64,000 bases of DNA from Lotmaria passim (lineage: Eukaryota; Euglenozoa; Kinetoplastea; Trypanosomatida; Trypanosomatidae): positions 248,001 through 312,000 of the forward strand of contig CP140220.1 of the NCBI GenBank assembly GCA_037349495.1, in the 5' to 3' direction. The translations under genes were made by a program, and so were the position numbers. The notes beneath the pieces are model-generated. The model did not search any database. It was not told the DNA's origin and saw only the letters and a program-made list of their open reading frames with translations. Of the stretch, positions 16,266-25,934 are shown piece by piece. How positions within the stretch are numbered: position 1 is the stretch's first letter; every line of letters begins with the position of its first letter.

Positions 16266-19200
16266 CTACCCAACCACAGCCGGCGACGTTGACGAGATTT
16301 CCGACTCGGACTCCAGCGAGTTGCTCGACAAGTCTACCACGTTCCCATGGGACGACTCACCCTCCTTGCCACCCACCCCATCCGCCGTGGGAGACGCCGC
16401 GCTGTTACTCGAATTTGTCAGTGGGGCAGCCCCGTCCAACGTGGGTTCGACCGCTACCTTCGTTACGGTGGGTGAGACGGCGACCTCCTCATTCGACGTC
16501 GCCGACACGGAGCGCGGCGGCGGTGGTAGTGGTGACGACGACGACGGCGGCACGGCCGCGTCATCCGTGTTCGGCTCCATGCCGGAGTCAGCATCGTAGC
16601 CTTCGTCGGTTTCCTCCTCTGGCGGTGGCCGCGCCTCTGCCATCTCCACCCGCATCACCACATTGCCGTCCTGCACCACCACCGCCGTCGCGGTCGTCGT
16701 GGCTGTGCCAAGCCACGTCCCCTCCGGCAATTCCGCGTCTCCGCTGTTCAGCTCTGCAGCCAGCACAGCATCGCTGTAGGGCTGCATGAACTCGCTGGTC
16801 TCAGCGGAGGTCAACGCCGCACGTGAGATGTCTGGCGACGCATGAAAGCCGCCGGTGTGACGGGATGGTTCAGCGCTGCGTGGCTTTGGTGAGGTGCGGG
16901 AGGCGGGCAGGCGATTATTTGAACTCGACTCACGTTGCTGCTGCTGCGACTGCTGTGGTAAAGCTTGAGCGGAGGTCTTCGGCGCAGCGCGCGACCCAGA
17001 GGTGTGCATCTCCTCTTCCTCATCTTCATCTACGGTGCTGTCCACCTCCGCGTCCGCCAGTTCCCCTGTGAACAGCTCGTACTCAACGATGGAATCACCA
17101 CCGTCCGTCATGCGCGTCACGGGTCGCAGCTCTGACAGCTCCGTGAGAGACTGCAAAGGTGGTGAGGCGAGGGCTTCCGCCGCCACCGTCTTTTTCGTCG
17201 ACTGACGCGTCTTAGCCGCGCCGGTGGCGTGCGTCGGCGTCAGGGAAGACGAGCTCGGTGACTCCTCGTGCGGCGGACGCAGACGGTACACGTGCTGGCC
17301 GGGACTCGCCGCGGTGATGGCACGTGGCACAGCAGCAGCAGGAGGAGGAGTGGCGTGACTTGTGCGTCGGCCAGGTGGGATGGAGCCCCGGCCAGCCCCT
17401 GCTGCCGCCGGTGTCGAAATACGGCGGACAAGACGACCGCGGTCTGCAGTCATGGCAGTCGCAGCAGCGCCACCTCCAGGCGTACGCGGCGCCGCCACCA
17501 CGGACGCCGGTGTGGCCGCGGAAGACCGCCTGCGCGGGTGCGGCTGCCCATTCCTGTCCACCACGTACGGATCGACGTGGGTCGAGGTGGCATCCTCTGG
17601 GGGGGCACCGGGCACCCACGGGTTCGGATTCGTCATGAGGGGAGCAGGGGGGGCTGCTGCTGCTGACGCTGCCGCCATCGCTGTCGTGTCCGCTGTGACC
17701 TTGTCGTACTGCACGGAGGAGCGAGTCTTTGCACCGCGCCTTGGCAGTCTGTTCTGCGACATGCGGCGACGACGGTTTCGTGCCTGCGCAGCGGGGCCAC
17801 CAATTCCACGAAGGCCCTGCGCCTCCACCTGCGACGACACCGGCGAAGGCGCGCCGCTGCCATGCTGCTGCTCGCGGCGGTAAGAAGAGGCAACAGTAGA
17901 GAAAGAGTGGGTGCTGCTTGCCGTCGGCATCGTGTAAAGCGGCTGCGGCTCCTGCGGCTCCTGCGGCGGCGGCTGCACCTCCAGATCCTTCTTCGCGAGC
18001 GGCGTGGGTGCAGACGGCACCTCCGCGATGTCCTTCCGGGCTTGCGGCCGCGCCGCGTCACCCTGCTCATCACTGCCGACCTCGCGATCTTCACTGCGCG
18101 GGTAGATCACGGTGGGTCGGTTGGCGCCAGACTTGCGCGTGCTTGTCTCACTGGGCGTCGAGAGCGTTATGAAGGTGGCGTCCATCACGCCCACCTCCGC
18201 ACCGCTGGCGGCGGCGCTGGCTCCCTTTGGCAGGGACGGCGGACTCGCAGCTTTTGCGTCCGCGACGGCCGCGGCAGGGGCGGTCAGCGCCTTCGCCTGC
18301 GGCGGCGTGTGCGGATTTGGCGGGAAGTCAGCTCTTGTATAGTACTGCTTGGCCGGCACAGTCTTCTTTTTTCCGCTGTTCTTCTTAGTCGTAGACTCCA
18401 TTTTCTTGCTGGTGGCGACGCTGCTAAGATCGGCGTCGTAGTCGCGCGTGCTACTTTCCGAGCTCTTGCTCAGCAGAGGCGCGGTCGCAGTTGCAGCAGC
18501 AGCGTTACTCTTCCTGTCAGTGTTTGCCTCTGCGCGCTCGATGTGCGGTACGGTGGAGCGGCGCTGACGGTCCGCTGGTATTTTTGTTTTCGTCAGCACC
18601 GGTGCCGACAACCACGTCGATGAAGCAGAGCTCGAGTACGGCGAGTCAACCGAAACCGCCACCTCCGTTCCTGTCTTCTGTGTGTCCTGCGGCGACGACG
18701 ACGACACTGCACGGGCACCGGCGGCACCGCCTGCAGGCGCGGGAGTGGTCACGGCGTCGACGGCGGAATAAAACGAAACAGGAGAGACAAGTTGGTGACT
18801 GTCCGTCGTCCTGCTCCGCACAGACAGCGCCTTCTCACTGCGAGCCGTGGCCCGCGCGCCAGAGGTCGGCTCCAGGTCTCGGTCGTCATCGAGGGTGTAC
18901 ACCGTGCTTGTGTCCGCGGCCGAGGGCAGGTCGAGAAAGACGTCGCTCGGGCTGCCGTCGTTAACGGAGAAGAAAAACTCGGAAGCAGGTGTGCCGCCAA
19001 ACGCGGACTGCCGACTCGCCTGCCGATGCAGGAGCTCCTGCTGCGCGTTCGGCGTGTTGCCGTAGTACGCCATCGGCGACCCACGCGCCGAGCGCGGCGG
19101 CAGCGAGGCGGCGACACCCCGCAGATTTGACGAGTTGTTAGAGTTCTGGTTGTTCAGCGCGTAGAGCGATGCGGACGACGGCGGCCTCTGAATCGAGATG

Positions 19201-20552
19201 GGCGATGCGATGCGAGTGCTGCCCAGTGTACCTGTCATCGGCGACACAGCACTTTGCTCGCTTGCTGTGGCCAGGCTACGGCAGCTGTAAAACACGGGGT
19301 TACTTCCAGCACCAGCACTCATGCTGCCGGGTGTACCCAGTGGCGGGTAGCCGCTCAACTGCGAACTGAGGCTGCCACGACGCCGTGCATTGTAGTTGCT
19401 GCCTGGCTGCGCCGACAGCAGCCGCACATCCGCCTCCGTCACCGCCGTGCCAGCTGGTGTGCCGGGGGGCAGGTAGCTCGCGGCGGACGCGCTCGCGTCG
19501 CCCAGGCTGCGGCAGCTCTGGAAGCGGTCCGATTCCGCGCGAGAGGTCTGCCGCGACAGCGGCGAGGACATCGGCACCTGTCGATTTGTACGCACGTTGG
19601 TTACCGTCATCGCCGTCTTGGCAGATCGCTGCGTCTGCGGCGGGGTCGCGGCTGCCGAAGCGGTCACCGAAGCAGGTGCGCCACTGCGCCGCTGCGACGA
19701 CATCGGGGTCGGGTAAGCGTCCAGGCCAGCGTTGCTGCTGTTGTAGTAGCGGTACCCGTGGGCGTGCTGACTGGCCATGCTGCCATGGCTGACGAGGGAC
19801 GCGTTGTCCGCCATGCTGGCCATACTGCTGTCCTCGCGAAGCTCGCGTGGCGTGAGAAAGGCCGAGCTCGCCGTCTCCGGGGCAGCGCTGTCCTCGTCCA
19901 CAAAGAGCAGCGGGTTGTACTTTTGTGTCCCCAGCTGCGCCGGAGGGGAGGAGGATGGGGGAGGAGCAAGGGCAGCAGAAGCAGTGGACTTGACGGGAGA
20001 TGAAGCGTGGTCGCTGGAGGCAGAGGCGAAGCTGTGCAGTTCGACCGACGCCGCCTTCGATGACGGAGTCTGGACCCCCACACCCTTGTACTTGCCGTCA
20101 CCCAGCTTCATGCCAGCGTCGTGCTCGGGTGGGAACCACTTGTCGAAGTTGTCGCCTGTCTGCGACGGCTCTGGGCAGGCGGCGTTGGCAGCAGCGTCAG
20201 TTTCGGTGTGCATGGGCTGTGTCTCGTTGAACCCGTTCGCATTTCCTGTTGAAGGGCCACGCAGATCAATCGTCTCCTTTTTACTCTCATTCTGCGCAGT
20301 GGAGAGAGTGAAGCTGCTCACGGTGTCTTTCGGCTGGGCACCCGATGCCGCGGCGGCGTCGCTGCGTTCATCCCGCGCAGCATCCGACTCGTGAACGGAG
20401 TAACGAGGATCGGAATTGTTGCCTGGTGTCGGTGCTGCCGGCTTCTGCTGCTGCTGTTGTTGCTCGGTAGCCTGTGCCTTGTCACCTTCGCTTCTGCCCG
20501 CTGCGACCTTCTTCTTCTTTTTGGTGTCGGACTTGGTGCAAACGCTTCCCAT
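16266..20552 (-). CDS. Large acylated low-complexity protein (MGSVC)
   Basis: This frame encodes 1428 aa from an ATG. The N terminus MGSVCTK followed by a Lys run (residues 11-15) reads as an SH4-like membrane anchor: myristoylated Gly2, palmitoylated Cys5 and a polybasic patch. The rest is Ser, Ala, Pro, Thr and Gln rich, with a poly-Gln stretch near residue 35 and acidic patches near the C terminus. It has no recognised domain, signal peptide or membrane segment. I infer a peripheral protein of the plasma or flagellar membrane, possibly a phosphorylated scaffold. The start resembles the MGSSCTKDSAK terminus of Leishmania HASP surface proteins as I remember it, but the bodies look unrelated. 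It sits between two other myristoylation-signal genes. No function can be named. Confidence 0.82.
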   Translation of the reverse strand: MGSVCTKSDTKKKKKVAAGRSEGDKAQATEQQQQQQKPAAPTPGNNSDPRYSVHESDAARDERSDAAAASGAQPKDTVSSFTLSTAQNESKKETIDLRGPSTGNANGFNETQPMHTETDAAANAACPEPSQTGDNFDKWFPPEHDAGMKLGDGKYKGVGVQTPSSKAASVELHSFASASSDHASSPVKSTASAALAPPPSSSPPAQLGTQKYNPLLFVDEDSAAPETASSAFLTPRELREDSSMASMADNASLVSHGSMASQHAHGYRYYNSSNAGLDAYPTPMSSQRRSGAPASVTASAAATPPQTQRSAKTAMTVTNVRTNRQVPMSSPLSRQTSRAESDRFQSCRSLGDASASAASYLPPGTPAGTAVTEADVRLLSAQPGSNYNARRRGSLSSQLSGYPPLGTPGSMSAGAGSNPVFYSCRSLATASEQSAVSPMTGTLGSTRIASPISIQRPPSSASLYALNNQNSNNSSNLRGVAASLPPRSARGSPMAYYGNTPNAQQELLHRQASRQSAFGGTPASEFFFSVNDGSPSDVFLDLPSAADTSTVYTLDDDRDLEPTSGARATARSEKALSVRSRTTDSHQLVSPVSFYSAVDAVTTPAPAGGAAGARAVSSSSPQDTQKTGTEVAVSVDSPYSSSASSTWLSAPVLTKTKIPADRQRRSTVPHIERAEANTDRKSNAAAATATAPLLSKSSESSTRDYDADLSSVATSKKMESTTKKNSGKKKTVPAKQYYTRADFPPNPHTPPQAKALTAPAAAVADAKAASPPSLPKGASAAASGAEVGVMDATFITLSTPSETSTRKSGANRPTVIYPRSEDREVGSDEQGDAARPQARKDIAEVPSAPTPLAKKDLEVQPPPQEPQEPQPLYTMPTASSTHSFSTVASSYRREQQHGSGAPSPVSSQVEAQGLRGIGGPAAQARNRRRRMSQNRLPRRGAKTRSSVQYDKVTADTTAMAAASAAAAPPAPLMTNPNPWVPGAPPEDATSTHVDPYVVDRNGQPHPRRRSSAATPASVVAAPRTPGGGAAATAMTADRGRLVRRISTPAAAGAGRGSIPPGRRTSHATPPPAAAVPRAITAASPGQHVYRLRPPHEESPSSSSLTPTHATGAAKTRQSTKKTVAAEALASPPLQSLTELSELRPVTRMTDGGDSIVEYELFTGELADAEVDSTVDEDEEEEMHTSGSRAAPKTSAQALPQQSQQQQRESSSNNRLPASRTSPKPRSAEPSRHTGGFHASPDISRAALTSAETSEFMQPYSDAVLAAELNSGDAELPEGTWLGTATTTATAVVVQDGNVVMRVEMAEARPPPEEETDEGYDADSGMEPNTDDAAVPPSSSSPLPPPPRSVSATSNEEVAVSPTVTKVAVEPTLDGAAPLTNSSNSAASPTADGVGGKEGESSHGNVVDLSSNSLESESEISSTSPAVVG

Positions 20553-21513
20553 TCTGGAAGTAGGAACTAGAAGAAAGTGTGTATGCTTCTTTGCTTGTGT
20601 GCGTATACGACTGAGAGAAAGCGGGCGGGGAAAAAAAAAAAAACAGAATATCCGCAGTCGACTTCTTCAGTTCGAGTTTTGGGGTGTGTGTGTGTATGTG
20701 AGAGAGAGAGAGTGCGTGGATGTGTGGCTTATTATCTTATTATATCGTTGCTGAGGTGTGCGTAATAGACCTTACAATAGTGTCGTCGTTGCCTGGGTGC
20801 TGTTTATCGCCTTGAGCTCCTTCAGCTTGGTATAAAACAGGTAGAAGGGAAAAGAAAATAATAATAACAATAATAAACTATCGACAAAAAAAAAACAGAA
20901 ACCACGAAAAAGAAAGGCGTGGAAATTCGAACTTGAACTCCAATAAAAAAAAATAATAATAAAGGCAGCTAGCCCCCCCTTTTTTTTGTGCGTGTTGCTG
21001 TTGCTGTTATTTTATGTGTCTCCTCTCTACTTCGATCTGTGTGTACGCAAAGAAAAAAAAAGAAAAGCGCTTTGAAATGCGAAGAAAACAGAAAGAGAAT
21101 CGCAAACGAGGTCAGATATACCAAATGAATGAAGAAAAGGGTGCTTTTTTTTTTTTCTCCCACGCAGAATTAAAAATAACAACTATAATAATACTATGCG
21201 GACACTTGTCACCGCTTTCCACTTGCTATTTCTTTTTTTTTTCCTCCTTTTTTTTTGTGTGTTCCTTACTATCGTAATCGGTCACTTACTGAAAGCTCCC
21301 AATAGGCCTACAGACGACCTTTTTTTTACAGAAACGAGAAACAATGAAAAACAAAAAAAAACACGCAATCATTAAAGGAGGAAAAAGAGAATTGAGGGAA
21401 AAGTCGGAGGAGAGTGGATAAAATACTCCAAAAAAAAAAAAATAAGCTCAGCTGTTACCATTGAAACACAGTTGGTTGGACAAGCACAGAGCCTCGCTGT
21501 GTGCGTATGTGTG

Positions 21514-21544
<31 letters not shown>

Positions 21545-22406
21545 TGTTGTTGTTGTTGCTGCTGCTGTCCTCGATGTCAAAACACACAAAGAAGGTAGCA
21601 TGCGTGAGTTTTTTTTTTTTTTAATGTGGACCTCGAAGAACCCAAAACTCTCGTAACCTTTAAAAAAGGTGTGTGGAGAGGGCAGCCTATACCTCATAAG
21701 CTGTCAACGCCGTAGGAAATGCGGTACTGCAGCAGCAGCAGCAGCAGCAGCAGCGTATCGACGAAGGCCCAAGATCACCTTCAAGTAGAAAAAAAAAAAA
21801 GAGAGAGAAAAAAAAAGCACACCCCTTTATTATTACATCTTTCTCTCGTTACGCTACTTCAATAACATAAAAGCGATGAGTTCCAGCCTTCATGGTGCGC
21901 GATCCCACGTTTGGAGGGGGAGAAGAGAGGGGAGGCTTCTTCTTGCTACTTCTTTTTTTTTTTTATTATTATTGTTATTGTTATTTCCTTGTCAAGTACT
22001 TAATGACAGAGTGGATAGATACATGAAAGAGAGAGAGCGACGGAGAGAGATACAGCGCAGATGCCACTGCTGTACATCTGCGGAGAGCGTGCAGGTTCAA
22101 CCAAAGAACGCAGGAGACAAAAAAAAAAAATAAAAGTGAGAGAAAACGTCGTAAAAGGAGAAGCAGAAAGACAGTTGTGACGAGACCCACGTGTCCTTCA
22201 TCATTAGTAGCAAGAACGCGGCGACTTCACTTTCCAAAAAAAAAAAAGAGAAAGCTCCCTGTCGAGGAGGTCGAACGGTATATGCGCCAAGGCGACAACA
22301 ACAACGAAAAAAAAAAAAAGGCCCACTACTCGAAAAAGAACTATATAATAATAATTGACATCGAACAATTAAAAAAAAAAAGAAGACGTCTTTAAATATC
22401 CACTTT
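20553..22406. other. Intergenic region between the MGSVC gene and the MGCNNSK gene
   Basis: No gene seen. Repeats include (GT)n at about 21520-21543 running into (GTT)n, (GCA)9 at about 21728-21754 outside any coding frame, and many A or T runs. Confidence 0.7.
20611..20612 (-). promoter_or_regulatory. Predicted trans-splice acceptor AG of the MGSVC gene
   Basis: The sense strand reads T13, CCCCGCCCGCTTTCTCTCAG. The 5' UTR of 58 nt has no ATG. Confidence 0.55.
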
Positions 22407-23167
22407 TTAAATCGCCGTCAAATTGCGCATGTTCATTACCGTCTTCACCTGACTCGCCACCGACGGCCGCTCAATCGGCTCCGCGGACGGGATGACGTGC
22501 CACTCCGGCTCCGGCTTGTTCGTGAGCTGAGACTCCGTCTTCGCCTTGTCCGCATCCGTCACCGCCATCGTGCCGTCACCGACAAGGGCCACTGCCTCCG
22601 CCTCCGCATTGGATGCTGCACGCGGGGCTGACGCGTTGGCATTGGCGGCGGTGGCGGATGCCGACGGTGCAGCACCAACCTCGCGACGCTGCGCCGCAGG
22701 CAGCTCCACTTCCCTCTCCGCGTCGTCCTCAACTTCCGCTTTCGCCACCGCCTCGGCCTCGTCCTCCTTCTTGTGGTTTACAGCAGCGTTCTCTGGAGAG
22801 ATGAGAGGAGTTGCAGAAGCAGCAGGGGCTGCCGCTGCTTCTGCCGCCGTTGCCGCCGCGTCGCTCACCTTGGCCTCCCGCGTCTGTGACCCCGCTGCCT
22901 CTTCTACTGGCGTGGTGGTCCGGTGCGACGCCTCCTCGGCGGCCTCGTCGACTGCCGCGGCTGGCTGGGGCTGCTTCTCCTGCACCTCCCTCTGCTCCTC
23001 CGCAGGCGGGGCCGGCTCCGGCGGCTTTGACGGCGGCGGCGTTGGTACTCCTGCTTCCTGCAGCACCGCTGGGGGTTGCGCTGCAGGCAAGGCGGGGACG
23101 GTCTCCTTCGCCGGCTTGCGCCACTCCTCCTCCACTTCCGCTTCCTTCGCTGGAGCTGGAACTGGTG

Positions 23168-23201
<34 letters not shown>

Positions 23202-25655
23202 GACTGGCGTCTGTTCTGAAGCAGCAGCGACTGGCGCCTGTTCCGAAGCAGCAGCGCCCGGGTGTGCGTGGTGGCCGTGATTCGCCGCCGTGGCTTTGTT
23301 TGCCACCTTGTGCACACTGTTCCTGTTTTTCGACGGAGCAGCAGCCGGGACTGCATCCACCGCGGATGCGTCGACTAGCGCTGCAGCGACGGGAGAAACA
23401 GCAGCAGGCGCAGCAGGAGCAGGAGCAGGAGCAGGAGCAGCCTTTGTCACTGCAGGAGCGGCAGCAGCGCTGATATAGGCGCTGGGCGCTGTCTTCTTCG
23501 CATCTGACGTCACGGCACTTGACTGGTGCTTCTGCACAGCTACGGCGGGGCACGGTGCGGGGTTGAGGGTGTTGTCGGCGTTGTTCCTGCTACGAGCGAC
23601 GCTGTTTCGCTTGATCGTGGGTGGGGCCACGGAGTGCGGCTGCCGCGTCAAGTCACTCGCCTGCGTAGGCATCGTCGGTGCCTCCTTCTTAACTAAGGGG
23701 GGTGGAGCCGGTGTTGGTGCTGCTACTGGCGTGGAGGACGGAACCGGGGCGGTGCCGTTGGAGGGTCGGGAATGGACAGTAAGAGGCCGCGACCGCTTCG
23801 GCATTGCCGCGGTGTTTCGCGCGGTGGACGACAACGTCGTCGTCGTCGCCCGCGAAGAGGGCGACTCCAGATGCTGCGGTGGCACTCGTGAGTGCTTCGG
23901 CGCGGCCTTCTCCGCATGTGGGTGTGGCTTCTTCGCCTCCTGGACTTCTTCCTCCTTCTTCAACTCCTTGACTAGAGGTGGGACTGGTGTCACCGCCTCC
24001 GGCTCCGGCTCTGCGCCCTCCTTCTTTTGGCTCACCGTAGCGCTGTGGCTGCGGCTTGCGGTCTCGCTGCTGCTCTTCGTGTCGCGCGTGCGCATGTGAT
24101 TCGGGTGGCGGCCCACGGAAGGGGTGCGGCCGTCTGAGAGGCAGCAGTAGGCCGGCGAGGGCTGCCGGCGCGAGGCACTTACAGCAGACGACGTGACGGG
24201 AGCTTTCACCGTTGAAACGCCTTCGGAGTGTGCCGCGGGCAACTCCGTGTACACCTCGGGGTGCAGCTGACGCGTCTGACCGCCGGTCCGCGGCTGCGGC
24301 GACTGCTTAGGCCGGGGCTGCGCCGTGGGGGCCGGACGCGGCCGCGGCTCCTCTGACTCCTCCCTCGGTGTCGCGATGTGCTTAATCGGGGGCGCGGACA
24401 ACTGCCGAGACGGTTCGGTTGCGATGGAGAGCTGCGCCACCTCCGCGAGATCCGCCGTGTCGTTGCCTGATTCGCTGCCGTAGACGACCGCGTCCAGCTC
24501 CGACTCGCCATGCACTGTGTCCTCGTCTGGCCGGCGCGAGAAGCGCGCCTCAGGGACGATGTTCGACTCCGGCGTGGCGCTGGCGTCATCCACGTCGACA
24601 TCACGATACGATTCCGGTGTGCTGAGTCGCTGCACGCATGCCGCTTTCACGCGGGTCTCCTCATGCGTCTCCGGCTCCCCCTCCTCAACCCTCCCTTTTT
24701 TATCTGTTGCTGTAGCGCTAGGAGTAGCAGCTGCCTTCCCGTTCTTTGGTTCCACGAACGGACTTGAAGCAGGCTTGACGACGAGCTCACGATTCGATAT
24801 GGGAGCCGTCGTCGGTGGTGAGAGAGGCCGAGACGACGAAGACCGCGATGCCCCTCCGAGGGCCACACCGGCCTTTTCCTCTTTCTTCCTCTCTGTCGTC
24901 GTCGTTGATGCTGCTACTGTTGGTGCCTCTGCCTTGGCTTCTTCTTCTCTATGCGGTGCCTTCGCGGCTACTGGCTGTGTCTCGTCAGCAGCAGCATCCT
25001 TTTTCTCGGCCTCAGCGGCAACCATTGCGGGTGCTGCTGCTGCTGTGTTGTTGTTGCTTCTCCCACATGATGCGGCCTCAGCTGCTGGCTTCTTCGCGTC
25101 GTCCATCTTCATGTTGTTGAACAAGTCACTCTCAGACCCCCGCACGATGGGCGCTGGGGTGGCAATACCCGCCTCGGAGTCGCACTGGCGAGTTTCCTTG
25201 ACTGCGGTGGGCGGCATCTCGGGCCTCGGTGTCTGCGCCGAGTCTTCTTTTTCCGTTGCATCGTCATCCTGCGCAACATCCAGAGCCGCTGCACTGTTTG
25301 TGCCCGCCGGGGCTGCCGGCGACGGGGCATGTTCATGTTCCGCTTTGGCTGCTTTCTCTGGCGCGGTTGGTTTTGGCACCTCTGATTTTGGCACCTCTGA
25401 TTTTGGCGCCGTTGGTTTTGGCACCTCTGATTTTGGCACTGCTGATTTTGGCACCTCTGATTTTGGCGCCGTTGGTTTTGGCACCTCTGATTTTGGCACT
25501 GCTGATTTTGGCACTGCTGATTTTGGCACCTCTGATTTTGGCACTGCTGGTTTTGGCACCTCTGGTTTCTTCCCCTCTACCTTCTTGGGGGCGAGCTTCT
25601 GCTCATTGGCCGCTGCCTTTGCAGAGTCCTTCGTTTTCGAGTTGTTGCACCCCAT
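22407..25655 (-). CDS. Dually acylated repeat protein MGCNNSK (paralogue of 28652-31975)
   Basis: This frame encodes 1082 aa. I chose the ATG at 25653-25655; the open frame extends upstream but only to a TTG. MGCNNSK gives Gly2 for myristoylation, Cys3 for palmitoylation and Ser6-Lys7. Residues of about 30-98 are a degenerate pentapeptide array of the type PKSEV/PKSAV/PKPTA. The body is Ala, Glu, Pro and Lys rich, and no fold is recognised. The last 34 residues (EPEW to MRNLTAI) align without gaps with the end of the neighbouring MGCNQCK protein (14 identities), while the bodies do not visibly align. I infer a membrane-attached, largely disordered protein with a conserved C-terminal binding peptide. 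A HASP-like surface protein is one comparison, on architecture only. Confidence 0.82.
25362..25567 (-). repeat. 15-bp coding minisatellite with a 60-bp higher-order unit
   Basis: About 13 to 14 copies of a 15-bp unit encode Pro-Lys-containing pentapeptides near the N terminus of the MGCNNSK protein. The 60-bp blocks 25391-25450 and 25451-25510 are identical, which points to a recent slippage or unequal exchange event. Confidence 0.9.
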
Positions 25656-25899
25656 TTGCCGGTTTACAGACACACAGACGCGCACAGTAGTGTGAACTTC
25701 AACCAACGTCGGTGTTACTAACCTAAGTTGTTGGTGTGGTTACTTTTCTCTGTGAATGTAAAACCCGTGCAACGTCGTCTATCCTTCGTGCTGGTGTCCA
25801 CTTCAAGAAAAAGGAAGAGGAGAAAAAAAAAATGTGCTGCAAGGCAAATCGGTGATGAGTGAGAGAGTTAAAATCGAAGAAACCACAAAAAAAAAAAAG

Positions 25900-25934
<35 letters not shown>

